Assembly (NCBI GenBank): GCA_033239525.1
Contig: BSYO01000005.1
Location: 2,700,001-2,764,000, forward strand
DNA from: Nepenthes gracilis
Lineage: Eukaryota; Streptophyta; Magnoliopsida; Caryophyllales; Nepenthaceae
Direction of reading: 5' to 3'
Length of the DNA: 64,000 bases
Shown here: positions 36,680 to 50,414 of the stretch, piece after piece
How positions within the stretch are numbered: the first letter of the stretch is position 1
How the letters are laid out: each line of letters begins with the position of its first letter
Position numbers and translations under genes: made by a program
The notes under the pieces: generated by a model
What the model was told of the DNA's origin: nothing
Database searches by the model: none
Seen by the model: only the letters and a program-made list of their open reading frames with translations

Positions 36680-38385
36680 ATCATTTCCTATCTTTACATA
36701 TAATTTATGGATATATACTGATATGATAAATGAAAAGGAGATATAAAATTATTTGAACACGGACAAAATGAAGCCAAATCATTGAATTTGATGATGAAGG
36801 ATCGATCAGAAAGCAGATGATCGAGCCCTCTGAATTATAGGGCATGAACCCAGCAGATGATTCATACATATACTAACTGGAGGAATGACCGGCTGTAGGC
36901 TAATTCACTGTTCACAGAACCCGAGAGAGAAAAAAAAAAGGGAATCTTCAAAACCTCCCTTTACAGCACAATTTCACATTTTATAAATTGGCTTGTGTTC
37001 CAGATACATCTTTTGTAGTCATATTTTGGATGATTTTAAATAATATATTTATTAATTAATTAATTTATATTATTATATTTATATAAAAATAAATAGATAG
37101 GTTTTTATATCATTGGATGGTATCTTAAGGATATTTGAAGACTAAGGCTACTATTTAGACCCTTTGATAGAGTAGAAGTATAACAAATGCGGATATACAA
37201 TACATAAAAAGAACATTCTTTTCTAAATGTTATAAAGTTTAATCGATTTAACAATAAGATGATTATTACCAATAATAATAGCATGTACCAAGCAAAATAT
37301 AAAATCAATGCATGTTTTAGCAACGAAGAAAAAATTAAAAATCCATCAGTTTTCGAATAAAACCTTCTAGATTTTTCTAGCAAGTTAAAACAAAATTATA
37401 TAAAAATTAATTTATAATTTGGGCGGTTCAAACACATTAAATATTAACTAATTTACTCCATACTCGTGACTTCTATCGAAAAATTTTTCAAATTTACTTA
37501 TAGCAGTGAAATCAGATATCTTTTAATTTTTTTACCGATCTTTTTTTACATGTTAGTGAATCTCTAAAAACTACAAGAATCCAGTGTACATGAACCGAAA
37601 CTCTTTAGAAAAATTTATTCTTCGACAGTAATTTCTCAAAGTTTAATTATTTAATTTGTGGAGGCCAGGGTTAGAAGAAGAAAACAATATATAATAAGAA
37701 CTGAAAGTAGGGCAACAAAACATATCTGGGCAAAAAGTAGAAAGTGACATACATGTACTAAACAAACACAAGGCCTTTAGCAAGGAACGTATGTGCACCT
37801 ATCAAGTATTCATCAGGCACAAAGATAATAAAAAAAATACACTAACATATAAAATAGATGTACATTAGGCATAAAAATACTAAAAGAAATGCGCACTTGC
37901 GTGATATATGTGTACATCCAACGTGAATCATCATACATATATTGCTTGAGCATCCTTTCGATATAAATCTATTGACTTATTTTATAAGCTCAAAATATAT
38001 CAATAAAAGATATTTTTTAATTGTCTTTTTTTTTTTGATAATTTTATGACAAAATTTCTTTTTAGTCACTACTACAAATAAATGAATTTTGAGTTCAAAT
38101 ATGATCGGGGCATTTCTTTGGGAGGGGGGTTTGGTTTGTTGTTAAACTATTCTCAATGAGTAAGCTATGTAAGGGAATTAAGCCAAGTTATAAAAGACAT
38201 TATTTAGATATTTTAAAGGTATTTTTAAATAATATTTTATTTTATTCTTTTATTAATTTATATCAATAACACACACAAAATAGATTTGATGGATGAATAT
38301 TGCGTGACATACGAGTGTCATGCAACTAGTTTTCATTACAATTATTTGGAACAAATTGTACTAGTTTATCCTTTAATATTTCACG
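36680..38385. other. AT-rich intergenic stretch
   Basis: No gene or bounded element. Two short similar segments at about 37815-37850 and 37870-37895 (GGCAYAAARAT...) hint at a degenerate repeat. Confidence 0.5.
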
Positions 38386-38387
38386 AC

Positions 38388-38770
38388 AACATAAATTATG
38401 GTAAGAAACTTTCACAGGAAAAAATCCACTTAATTTCTAATCAATTTGATACATATTAATTTGATGCATATCTTGGAAGATTCTTGAACATTGAGAGATT
38501 TATCTTAAAAGTGATTATACATTATTATTATTTTATTTGTTCACAAATTTGACTATTCTATGCATTTAGCTAACAAATAACATAAAATATGGTAAGAAAC
38601 TTTCACAGGAGAAAATCCACTTAATTTCTAATCAATTTGATACATATTAATTTGATGCATATCTTGGAAGATTCTTGAACATTGAGAGATTTATCTTAAA
38701 AGTGATTATGCATTATTATTATTTTATTTGTTCACAAATTTGACTATTCTATGCATTTAGCTAATAAATA
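38388..38770 (+). repeat. Two-copy tandem duplication, 191-bp unit
   Basis: GTAAGAAACTTTCACAGG begins at 38401 and again at 38592. The whole unit, through GCATTTAGCTAA, is repeated with only a handful of substitutions. The low divergence implies a recent duplication. It lies just upstream of the 38.9 kb solo LTR and carries no open frame. Confidence 0.9.
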
Positions 38771-38859
38771 TAGTTAGGTAATTCATATATTTGAATTTTC
38801 TAAAAGTGCTTAGGTAGTCCATATATTATGCATGTATATTAAATTCTATGAATACTTAT

Positions 38860-39825
38860 TGTTGGGCCCCAATATAAGGGTCCATAAAAACGCGGCTCAG
38901 AAGAAAGGCCCAAACAAGAGGCCCAAAGTAGAGGCCAAAGGCCCAAAGACCAAGACCACAGCTGAAGCCCAAGAACTCTCGTCCGCTCATGAAGAAGCTC
39001 GGGAACAACGCTAGCAAAACCCGAGTACACAGATACAAAAAGGGCCGAGAACTTTGGAAGCCCAGTCAAGTCTCAGAATTGCCCAAGAGGTCAGGAAAAG
39101 GCTCCCGAATTTTTTCAGAAGTTCCTCCAAGAACGGCCGCCTCTTACAAGTCCACGAGCTCACAAGGTGCCCCACTCAAGGATGAGGACCGCTCATTCAA
39201 GGCCGGGAATGCCAGCTAGGCAACTTCGTCGATTCCCAACAAACCTGCAACTACTACCGCCGCGTCTCAATAGCAAGACGCTAGTCAAATCAAAATCATC
39301 ATTCGGACCTCGCACACGCAGCCTACTACCGGCGCTAGCCGCGTGCCTCTTACGCGCACGTCAAAGAAGATTAAAGGGAGTCGGTGGACCCGGCTCCTCA
39401 ACCACCGGATGGGCGCCACGTGTCTTCTCCCAACCGCCCGGCTTCTCCTATAAATACTCAAAGAAGGTCCCTCTCAAAAGGGACCGGACACTCCTTCCCC
39501 AAAATTAGCTCCATAAAAAAGAGTAAAAGACTCCCAACGAGCATAGTTTTTCAAGGGAGAAACATGATACAAGAGGCAGGAAAGGGATTAACCATCACAA
39601 CTGTACTTTGTAAAGACTTCAACCCAAATAGTAAAGCACTTTCAAGGCCCTGAGTCTCGTGGTTTTTCCTTCTCATTCAAGAGGAGGTTTTCCAAGTAAA
39701 AAATTCGGTCTCAATCTTTATCTCGTGTCCAACACCTCAAACACTTGTGTTGCCTGGGAACCACGGATCCGTCGGACCTCGCCAACCTCTGCATCTCTCA
39801 GACCCCATGGAATCAGAACGCAACA
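38860..39825 (+). mobile_element. Solo LTR, family A (966 bp, TSD CTTAT)
   Basis: TG...CA ends are flanked by a perfect CTTAT duplication (38855-38859 and 39826-39830). It starts TGTTGGGCCCCAATATAAGG, has CGCCACGTGTCTTCTCCC followed by a TATA box TATAAATA (39449-39456), and ends CAGAACGCAACA. The same landmarks in the same order occur in the 7.7 kb element on the opposite strand. Several overlapping ORFs (39167-39508 and others) are chance frames. Confidence 0.9.
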
Positions 39826-39830
39826 CTTAT

Positions 39831-41320
39831 ATAGCCTTTTATTTAATAAGAAATAATAATAAACTTTCAAATATCAAGTCTCTTCTTCATTTTTTCCTCT
39901 TCAAATCTAATTTTTTGATATTTTAATACACTCATATCCCTTCTAAACTGACGAACAATAATAAAGTCTTTCAAATAAATGTAGCTTTTTCTTAGTTGAA
40001 ATGAAACATGAAACATCGAAAGGAGTAAACCGGGCATAAAAATAATCTCGAGTATTTATTTTTTTGAAGTTTATAAAACTAATAACCAGTAAAAGAAAAA
40101 AAATAAGACTCAAACCCATTTTAAATATAAATCTGTAAAAATTAAATATCAACTGTATTATTAGCATGTCTCATCTCAAGTATTCCTAGAGAAGCAATCT
40201 CTTGAGATAAGTGGGCAAAAAAATTGTGGGAGGACTAATTTCCTGCACTCCACCACCACTGCCCTAGACGAGAAGGGTCACTTCCAGGAGTGGCAGGCGC
40301 ATAATGGGGGCTAGTGGGTGCACCTCACTTGAACACATACGTTTATCGAGGGGTTTGACGTGTCTGCTTCTAATCCGCATAACGCCACCTATTAAATAGT
40401 CACCCGTCCTATAAATAACCAAATTTAGGAATCAATGGATCCACCATTTTTTATCATGAACCTACCAAAAATGGGTTGCCATATCTCTGGCGTGCATAAG
40501 TTGAAGGGTGGCCATTGATACACGAGTTGTCCTATTTCATTTCGCTGTGCCAATCGATATCTTTTGTCGGCTGCCGACCTTAATATGAAGTAACGGAATG
40601 AAATTTTTTGTAAAAGTTACTAATTAATTGATTATAAGTTATTTAATTATAAATAGGTCAAAGTTTGGAAACTATACTGAAAACTAATATGAAACTTTCG
40701 TAAATATTAATTAGTTTTTATAATATTAAAAAGATGGCTAATGACATTATAAAATTGTTATGATTTCACACTCTAAAACAAGAACATAAAATGCCAAGAT
40801 ATAATTAGAAAATTCAAAGGACTTAAATATGTTCAGAATTTCATAATTAAAAAAAATGAGAAAAGGAATTTTAACGCTTCATTTTGAATTTAATATTTTT
40901 CTTTTTAATTTCTTATCTTATTGTGCTTCAAATTGGTAGATTTTGTGTTGAACTTCACATTCAAAGAGTCTTGTGTTTTAAATTGTATTTTCAAGTCTTT
41001 GTTTCTTTTTTGTCTTGGGAGCTTTTCATTCTTGCATTATCCTTTGGATTTTCTCCTCTGTCCATTGGAGTCTTCGATTTGATTATTTTTATTTTATTTT
41101 ATTTTTTTACTATGTTGCTTCATTGGATGGGTGTTGTTCTCTTTTCATTACTTACCAAAAAAAAAAAGTTGTGCTCCTTCCACATTATCCTCTTTAATAC
41201 ATTATTATTACTTAGTAAAAAATGCATCGAAAAATTATATCTCGTGGTACGCCACACTTAGGTATTATAGATAATTCTCCTCATGCTTTGTTGGCCTACT
41301 TCAATAGTATAGAATGTGCA
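39831..41320. other. Intergenic stretch with a moderate-GC patch
   Basis: Mostly AT-rich. 40195-40570 is a moderate-GC patch with a TATA-like CTATAAATAACC near 40411 and no open frame; it may be another LTR or promoter remnant. An ORF at 40884-41261 is hydrophobic, T-rich and resembles no protein. Confidence 0.35.
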
Positions 41321-41328
41321 TACTCAAT

Positions 41329-41329
41329 C

Positions 41330-41371
<42 letters not shown>
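41329..41371 (+). repeat. Compound (TA)n(TG)n microsatellite
   Basis: About nine TA units are followed directly by about twelve TG units. Confidence 0.9.
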
Positions 41372-41399
41372 GTGTAAATAATATGAAAAAAATACCTAA

Positions 41400-42965
41400 T
41401 TATTGACACTTTATTAGTATTTATAAGTTACAAGAAATAAGGGTGTCAATTGTTACATAATTTACTCTAATCAAGATAAGTTACATTATATTTAGATATT
41501 ATATTTCTAATGTTCTATATAGAAAGCCTATTTTATTAGTTAAAATATAACAATAGATGCTTTTTTAATCCTAACAAAAATATTTGTGTTACATAAAATA
41601 ATATTTTCATAGCATGTATGGGAGTATAATGAGGGAAGAGAATGAATGAGTGAGGAAAAGTAGATTAATTTTAAAAAAAAAAATCTTGTTTGGGAGTTTA
41701 AATAAAGGGGATGAAAAGGAGAAAACCCTTTTTTTTTTTTTTCTGGTGTGTTTTTCTGTTGTATACAAAACACAATTAAGCAAGTATATCCCAAAAAGAT
41801 TTTACTTTCATTTATTTGGTATTTAAACAGGAAATAAATGAATGTTATCGTCGCGCCAATGATTTTTATAGAAATAATGAAGATTAAAAAAATTTATAAG
41901 ATTAAAAAATTTATATAAAATATTTAAATTGTTATATTATTTTTTAATTTTATAATATGAAAGTAAATATTATAGATATATCTAAATAAATTACTAAAAT
42001 CTTTTCTTTGGAAAAATATAGAACTGATTTTTTTCTCATTATACTTATTTCTTCCTTCTTGGGACAAAATTTATTTGTAGAGTCACTTTATTATATAGTT
42101 TTTAGGAGTACCACATAAATAAGAAGAAGATAGGAAGTTAATAAAACTTTCTCTCAATTCAAACCAAAAATTATAAATTTATCCAAAAAATTGTCAATAA
42201 TTACATATTACTTATGGTTGATAATTTTATTATTTATAAGATAGTAATAAAATTGATCATTCAATTAAAAAATTATTCTTCTTTTCATAAAAAATAAATA
42301 AATTAAAACAATGACTATTCTAATAAAAAATAACAAAATTGTACATAATCACTGAGTCGATTGATATGCCCCAATCCTCAAATCATCAAACCCATAATTA
42401 ACTTAAAGAAAACCATAATTTTTAATTTAGACCAAAAATTTATTGTTCAATCAACCAATTTAAAATCCAAAAGCAATAGATCGAGACATAAAAATTCATC
42501 AAATACTGTTATACGATCTATATTATAAAATGGTAACCTAACACAGGATCCTTCCAATTGTGACTCTAAATATCGACAATTATTTGGATTTAAACTAAAA
42601 ATAAGCAAAAAAATATCTTAGCTAACATCATAATATTTATCCAATAACTTTAACGATGTACGAAAATAAACTTAAATAATGTCATTGACTGGTACCCATA
42701 TGTAATACTAACCAAAACCAACAAAAATTATCAATCTTAAAATATGAAAATTATATTACAAAGATCTAAACATCCTAAAACCATTCTCCTAAAAGTTTTT
42801 CTTCGATCCAAACTTCTTACAAATTATTTCAAATTAGTTAATTTGAAAAGTTATCAAACAGTTAAAAAATATTTATCTCAAAATATTTTTTTAATAATAA
42901 TTAATTTAATTTAATTAATAATTTTTAAAAATAAATAAAATTTTAAATAAAAAATTAAATTTCAA
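41400..42965. other. AT-rich intergenic stretch
   Basis: No gene, RNA gene or bounded element. Contains several homopolymer runs near 41670-41740. Confidence 0.5.
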
Positions 42966-42969
42966 ATCA

Positions 42970-43950
42970 GAATAAATTAGATTAAATGGCGTCTAACTTG
43001 CACCTAACATATACTTATGTTGAAAATTCTGCACTCGGACACACCCAATCCGACGCAGCGGAATAGACCCAAACCCCCTGTCAACCTTCAACCACCAAAA
43101 TTGTGAGATCAAAGAACAAATAATACACAATAATTTTTAATATAAAAAATTTTTTTTAATTAAAAAAATTATGGGATAAATTTTAAATAAATTCACTATA
43201 AATAGTACCAATTATAAGAATCATTTCCGAAATTCCTCCACTGCTAATCCAAATAAAAAATTGTTGAATATAATCCCCTCCCAAAATACCCGACAACTTA
43301 TCAGAGAAATACAATAAAAAAAAAAGAATAACCAAACGAAAAATATATTTCTAAGAATCATATCCAAAATGGAGCTCAAATCAAATCTTAACCAAATGCC
43401 AAACATCTTCCTCTTCTCCCTTCTTCTTTCTTCTCTCACTGTGCGGCACCTCTTGTGTCGACTAATTTTGGAATTATAATCCTAAAATGTATGAGCCGCA
43501 TTTTATACTGCATACAGATGCTTGAGCACCCCGGTAAGCGCAGATCGAGCACACCGGGTTTTGGATTCAGCGCTTGAACACCCGTTGAGAGCGGAGTGAG
43601 CGTACCAAGTTTAGAATCCGCGCATCTTCACTACTCAAGCGTGAGACGAGTACCAACAATCCTTCGTCAACTTGGAATCGGCACTCCCCTTAAGTGCCTA
43701 ACATAATCTTACCTCCTAACCCTTCGTCTTTCCATTTGTTAAGTTACCTATAAGGAATGACCAAAAAATTTAACAATTTATGCATATTGTGGATTGTAGG
43801 TGTGCTCTTAATAGACGCCTCTAATATACTCATGTACATTCTATGTAGAATATTTACGCCTAATTTGCATCTAATTGACGCATGTGTGTGTTTGGAACAA
43901 ATATTGACACTTGGTACTTAATCCGTACTTAATAAGCGCACATATACTAA
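42970..43950 (-). mobile_element. Probable Ty3/Gypsy-type LTR block
   Basis: On the minus strand a purine-rich AGAGAAGAAAGAAG tract (about 43410-43436) is followed by GTTTGGCATTTGGTTAAG and TCCATTTTGGATATGATTC, then GTCTATTCCGCTGCGTCGG, ending near TTCAACATAAG. That order resembles chromovirus LTR leaders. On the upstream side (43500-43690) short modules of the form GCGCTTGAG or CACCCG recur. Ends are not fixed and no target-site duplication was found. Confidence 0.4.
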
Positions 43951-43959
43951 TTTTTTATT

Positions 43960-45220
43960 AATAGATTCATCAACCAATTTTGAATAATTTTTAATGGAGT
44001 CTTGAGAGAAGAAAAAAAAAGAGAAAAAGGAGGAGAATTAATAATTAAGATGAAATTAAAAATATTTTGCTAGAATTCAAGTAAAGGCAAATTCATCCAA
44101 ACCTTTTGTTCCCTAATTGCTAATATTTTATATAATTTTTAAGTATTTTTTATTCTTAATATTTATACATATTTTAATTTTATATTTAAATTATTTTAGA
44201 CTTTATATACATATAAGCATACTCTTATTTAATAAATATTTATAAAATATATATTTTAAATTTATACAAATTATATTTGAGTGTTATTTTCTATAATATA
44301 TTATTGTATGCTTTTAAAATCTTCACAAATAATCTTACATTTTTCAATTGTGAATTTATGCTTAGGCATTTCTAAAATTACAATATAATTATCCATGTAT
44401 ATTTTATATTTAAATATATATATATAATTTATGTTCAATTTCTTAGTTTTTGACTTCATTGTTTCTGGATATTACCTATTTGTAATAAATGGTAAAAATT
44501 GTTTTAACTATCTTGATTTTCTATAAATTTTTATTACAAATACTTCTATATACGTTTAAATTATATAATATAATTTCTACATATTCACCATTTTACTACA
44601 TGATACACGTTTGAAGAAATAAGAATGAAAACCCTCCATAAAATTTGATGAAGAAAATATTTTTTTCGGTATAAAAAAATTAAAAAATATTAGTATTTAA
44701 GTAAAATTTTTTATTTGATTAAATATAAATAATTGTGGAGAATTAATGAAATATATTTACATATATCCTAATGTATTATTAGCAAATCGAATATCAAACC
44801 TATTATTCGTGGATGAAAAAAATAGTGGTCAGCATTCGTCATAAGATTATATGAAAATGATCTACTTACCGATTTTAAATAATATCTTATAGCATTTGAT
44901 TATGAGAAAATAATTATATTTTGAGTTTCATTATTCATCATCTATTAATGAGCTTATTACCATTTTTTTTTTCATTTTCGTATGTTAGTATGATTTGAAT
45001 AGGTTTTTTTATATCTGTACTTTTTTAACAAGATATATAATATTGTATAGATCTGAAAAAAATTTAACTATTAGTATACAACTTTTGTACAAATTATCTA
45101 AAAATCATGTTATCAACATTTTGGATTTTCTATCATGATATAATTCGAACATATTTTGTTTATATATATATATATATGTCCAAATTTGATATTATATATA
45201 GGTATTATTGAATGATTGTC
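43960..45220. other. AT-rich intergenic stretch
   Basis: No gene or bounded element visible. Very high AT content with scattered (TA)n. Confidence 0.5.
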
Positions 45221-45224
45221 ACAC

Positions 45225-45340
45225 TCTTACATTAATTTTGCTAACCTTTTAGATTAAACAATGTTAATTATCTTGTATGGGATCTTACATTAATTTTGCT
45301 AACCTTTTAGATTAAACAATGTTAATTATCTTGTATGGGA
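45225..45340 (+). repeat. Perfect tandem duplication, 58-bp unit
   Basis: Copies at 45225-45282 and 45283-45340 appear identical over the full 58 bp (each starts TCTTACATTAATTTTGC and ends TTGTATGGGA). No open frame crosses it. Confidence 0.95.
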
Positions 45341-46244
45341 TCGAAATAAAAAAGTAGGCTACTCTTTTAATCAAAATTTTAGGTGTTGGACTGATTTGAT
45401 GTATTAATGTCAATGTAAATGGATGGAACAAAATTTTAAATGTCAATTGATGTATTGGTCATTGATATTTAACTTACATTTTAATTTTATTTCGATTGAT
45501 ACTTGTTTTCGAAGACTAGTTGATGATAATATTAGTTTGATTATGTCTAAACTTGATTTTAATATTTCAAAATTTTAGTTTCTGATATTTTAAATTTTCA
45601 TTTGATATGTTTTTTATTATGAATGGTTAGAGCCATATAGTTATCGATATTTGACCACTGTTGAGTGTAGCTTTTGAGACTTGTGATAAAATTTTCAAAT
45701 GTTATATAGGTCGTGTAATGATTTTTAGTGCAAATTCGCATGTAGGTGTTGGTTTGAGTTTAAATTAGTTGAACAACCAATTAAATTTTCGAGTTTAATG
45801 ATTAAAAGGTAACTTAACTTAATTATAAATTAAGAAATTATATTTGGGACTGAAGACATGACAACTATTGTAAAAATAAGTTTAACACTCAAAAAAATAT
45901 ATATAATTTTATATTGTTATATATGTCGGATGAAATATATTAAGGATGATATCATGATCAAAATTTGAATGCTAATAATATTAAATTTTTGATAAAGTAC
46001 ATGAAATTTGTATCCTAATAAACAAAAGTGTCAAAATCTACACAAATATGGAAATCATGTCAAAATTAGATAATTGCTTAAAACCATATAATATACAAAA
46101 GTCAATCGAAATATTTTAAAGAATTATAAAATATACAAAAATTATACTAATGTATAACAACTAATAATTAGTAGTAACCTCACTAATAAAGGAAGAATAT
46201 CAAAATTTAAATTATGATTATTTTAATATAGCCAAATACTATGT

Positions 46245-47650
46245 AACAGTCGGCACGCCCGACACGCGCTTTAAAGTGGATTTCCATGTGGGTGCGCTCG
46301 AGTAACGTCTAAAGTGATGCTCGAACACAAATTTTAGTATGGGAGCACTCGAGATGCACCTGAGGTAGTGCTCACGTGCAAGAAAGGTTTGGCATGGTGC
46401 CTGAGCGGCGCCCATGTATCTATTCGATTATTTGAGGACTGATGCGTATTGTACGATCATTTTGTGCAAGAAAGAAGATAAAGGAGAGAGAAAGAAAGAG
46501 ACATAATGAGGAGTAAGGTGAGTTTAAAGCATTCTTTTATCAGTTATGTTTAGTTTGTGATTGAGATAAATATCCCTACGTCCTATTATTAGTCTATTTT
46601 TATTTTTAATTATTTTTACTTATATTTAATATATTTAATGTACATACACGTTAGTTTTACTTGTCCTATTTGACCCCCTCATACATGCATATTTGTTTTA
46701 ATTTTTTCCGCCTGATAAGAAATGTTTTATAATATATGATATAGAGACCCTACTTGATTGTATTTTTATAAAAATCATAGTAAAAAAATTAAATAAAACT
46801 AATATATTCTAATATCTTAATATATCAAATAGATTTGAAGATTACACATATTACCTACGAGTAATAAAAAAAAATAACATTTAGTCTTATTTATAGGAGA
46901 TAATATGTAGATGGCTCTATCTATATGTCTAAATAATAGTAATATGGTCTAAGATTATCAAGAGTACATTAACCCTTTCTTAATTTAATATTTTGATTTT
47001 TAGTTCTTTAATTTGTATATATTTTAGATTTTTGATATGTTTTACCTATATTGATTAGTATTTAAAATTTTGATTGAAATTCACAGATTTTATCCATTGT
47101 TATAATTCTGTTAGTCTTATGCATTTCAAACTTTTGATCTTCAATTCGGATTATACTTTTTAGTACGAAATCACATTCAAACTTTCATTGATATGATATT
47201 GCGGGCATTTGGATATTAATTTCTATAGATTTTCATATACATTTTGATTTTCTTTGTTCTGTTTTTGGATTTCTATAGGCTCTTATTTTAGTATTTGTTT
47301 GAGACAAAGTTATAATGATGATTGTATATCTTATTATTATGAAATCAGAGTTTGGTTTGTTCAACTATTGGGATATTTGTGATGTTTGAAATGTTACGAA
47401 TCGGTGTTTTTATTGGTATTGTCGTTGATCACTTTTTATAACGATCATTAAAGAGCAGGTTATAATTATTTTATTTGCACGGATAAGTTATCTGATGATA
47501 TCCTGTGAATAACTTATATTTTGATCCATTATTATTAAGTGTCGAGGTTGTATAGTTTGTTGTCAAGTTATACCCAAATTTAAAATTTTTTTTGGTTATT
47601 ATTTCATATTCGGTATTTAATTTTATAGGTTATAATTATTTATTATTAAT
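46245..47650 (+). mobile_element. Possible plus-strand LTR-like block
   Basis: Begins near TGTAACAGTCGGCACGCCCG. A GC-richer stretch has recurrent GCGCTCGAG-like modules (46294, 46318, 46346). A purine-rich tract (46470-46505) and GGAGTAAGGTGAGTTT follow, then AT-rich sequence. This mirrors the layout of the 43 kb block on the opposite strand. The right end is uncertain and no coding domain is seen. Confidence 0.3.
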
Positions 47651-47659
47651 ATTAAGGCC

Positions 47660-50410
47660 TGCTTTGGTCCGGAGTCATGTCATACTATATACTATTATTC
47701 CCAATTTATAGATAGACTCACTACATTTTATTCTTTGTAGTTGAGATCAAGCATTTCTCTTTTTAACCAATAAATATTAAATTTGATACTTAATTTACTA
47801 ATAATATATTAAAATATATCTAAATATATTTTATTAATTTTTTACAATAGTCTTTATTTGGTCCAAATTAAAAACTTTATATAAAATACAACTATAAATA
47901 TTTTCTCATAATGAAACAATTAATTCCTTTCATCAAAATTTAAATAGAGTTTTCATTAATTTTCTTTTAAATATATGACATGTAGGAAATAAATATGACA
48001 TTCAAAAACTTAGGTGTAAAACTTGGTAACATGCAAAATCATCTGCTATAATTTTAAAAATTTTATATAGTTTATATATAATTTCATCAATTTTATGCAA
48101 TTAGAAAATATGCATCACCAATTATGTAAACATTGTTGATACGTAGAAGTATAAATTTGAAATTTAATAGCATGCAAGAAATCATTTTACGAATATTTTA
48201 GTATTTAAATATGGTTTATAGGAATTCAAGATGCGGAGCTTTGTAAAATTTTATAAAATGAGATTAAAATTACATGGATATAAAGTACAATGATTTTAAA
48301 TACAAAATTAGTATATGTATAAGTATTTAAAATAAAAAATATAAAAAAAATCATAAATGAGTATCAGAAATTGGAAGACTTATTTATAAAATATTGGCAC
48401 ATATATACTGATTAAGTATGGTTCAGTCACAGAGGCAAACTTCATACTGCGTATAATCGCCCATCAACTGTTTATCAAGTACCAATATTTTAGTTTAAAT
48501 ACACACAAGTACTAATCTCGCACACCTTAGGCTAAAACACATTCATTGTGTGGGTAAAGCATCACTTGGCATACCCGTTGTCTAACACTTAATGTTAGAC
48601 ATGAATATATAATTAACCTAAAAAATTTATTAATTAAATTAAATTTATGATCATTAAAATAATTTTTAAGATTTATATATTTTAATAATTTTTAATAATT
48701 TTTATAAATTATTAAATATATATCCCATTATAAAAAAAAAAAAAAAATCTTACAATGTACCCTAAAAAATAGTGATTCAGTATTTTAAAAACTTAGTTAG
48801 GTCCGATACCCTTACGTCAGTGGCCACATATTTATAATCGCCTTCACCAAGATACAAACATAATATAAATAAATAAATAAAATTAATGGATCAACATTCT
48901 TAACTTGATTGAGATAAAACTTTATTTTGAATTATCTAGCCACTAAAGTTTTTTTTTCTTTTTATCATGATAATGTTAAGAAATGCCTCATTAAAAAAAA
49001 AAATAGACTACCAAATAAAGTCACATAAACAATTTTAAATTAAAACATATCTTTTTATAAGGATGTCTTTTTAATCTAAAATATTTGTTGAACATAGAGG
49101 CCTTTTTTATTTTGGCAATGTGACCTTAGTTCGAGGTGTAAAGATATCTAATTTATACAAAATGACCCAGAAAATAAATTAAAGTATTTACTTTCCCTAA
49201 TAATGTTGTTTCTATCAGTACATATATTAATGCTGCTTGCAAAAATTAATGTTATTTTTACTAAGTAGACATTTATATCAATATATTTAATTTAATTAAT
49301 TTCATTTCTTAAATAGAATATGACCCTTCATGAATTAAAAAAAATTCAACGGAAATATAAAATTCAGAAAATTATATTTAACACCTCAATAACATTAGTA
49401 ATTTTTCTTTTGATTTCCTATTAAATGTATCCCATTGTATTTGTCGTTAGCCACTTAATTAACGGAAAATATATATATATATAAATTGTAGAATTATCTT
49501 CAACGAATCTCTCAAATAACATTGCTAGAAAAACAATAAACCACACGACACACAATTTGTTTTATTTTTTTAATTTTAAAAGCAACTGCCCCAAGTATTA
49601 GAGAATACCCGAATAAATATTATCATGTTTCCATAATAAAAGACTAAATTTATAATTAATTCTCATAATCTATAACATAGTTTAAATATGTATAAATAAG
49701 TTACATGATTGTATCAATATTGTTAAATTTTAGGTCATTTTCTTATAAGTCTTACACCCACTATATATATGTTAATATTTAATTCTAGCACAAGCATATA
49801 AGTTCACTCAATTCTTGCACAAAGATTTGTTCAAGTGAAAACTGTTTTAATTGACACAATTGAATTGCACCTGATGCATACCTAAGGAAGGATGTACAGA
49901 ATTGAAATATAATGTTTGCACTTGACACATACTTAATGGGCACAATTGTATAGGTTGGATAGACGTCTAATTTGTATATAAAAGACACTCGTATATAGGT
50001 AGTTCAGTACAATCGCATATAATAAATATATGTGCCAAGATAATTTTTAGTAAGTTTTCTCTTTGGCATTCAAGCGATAATATTGTTGTTCGAACCTCAT
50101 ATACATTTTTAACTGCTTCTTCTCTATTTTGGGGATGTTGATAATGAAAATTTTGAGTCATTTTTAAACACCTTCAAGAGCTAAACTAAGAGAGAATGGG
50201 GAAGAAAAAGATGAGATTTTTTGACTTATTGGGCTTTAAATATTGTTATGATCTTTATTTATCTATATTTATAATGAATCTGAATGTTACTTTGATGGAT
50301 TATCTATAATTAGACTCATACTAGAGTGAAGAGATTTTTATAATTATATTATATTGTTACTTCTTTTAAATAGGTAAAGTTTGGCCCACAACCCAACAAA
50401 AACTAATCCT
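47660..50410. other. AT-rich intergenic stretch
   Basis: No gene is supportable. 49780-50230 may be another LTR remnant: TATATAAAAG near 49975 is followed about 200 bp later by an AGAGAGAATGGGG tract. No termini were found. Confidence 0.35.
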
Positions 50411-50414
50411 TAAT

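Noticed and set aside
35270..36703. Many open frames of 60-138 codons on both strands
   Set aside because: They overlap each other within the 35 kb solo LTR or just past its end and resemble no protein.
40884..41261. 125-codon F/L-rich frame
   Set aside because: T-rich sequence translated; no domain, no splice context, no promoter.
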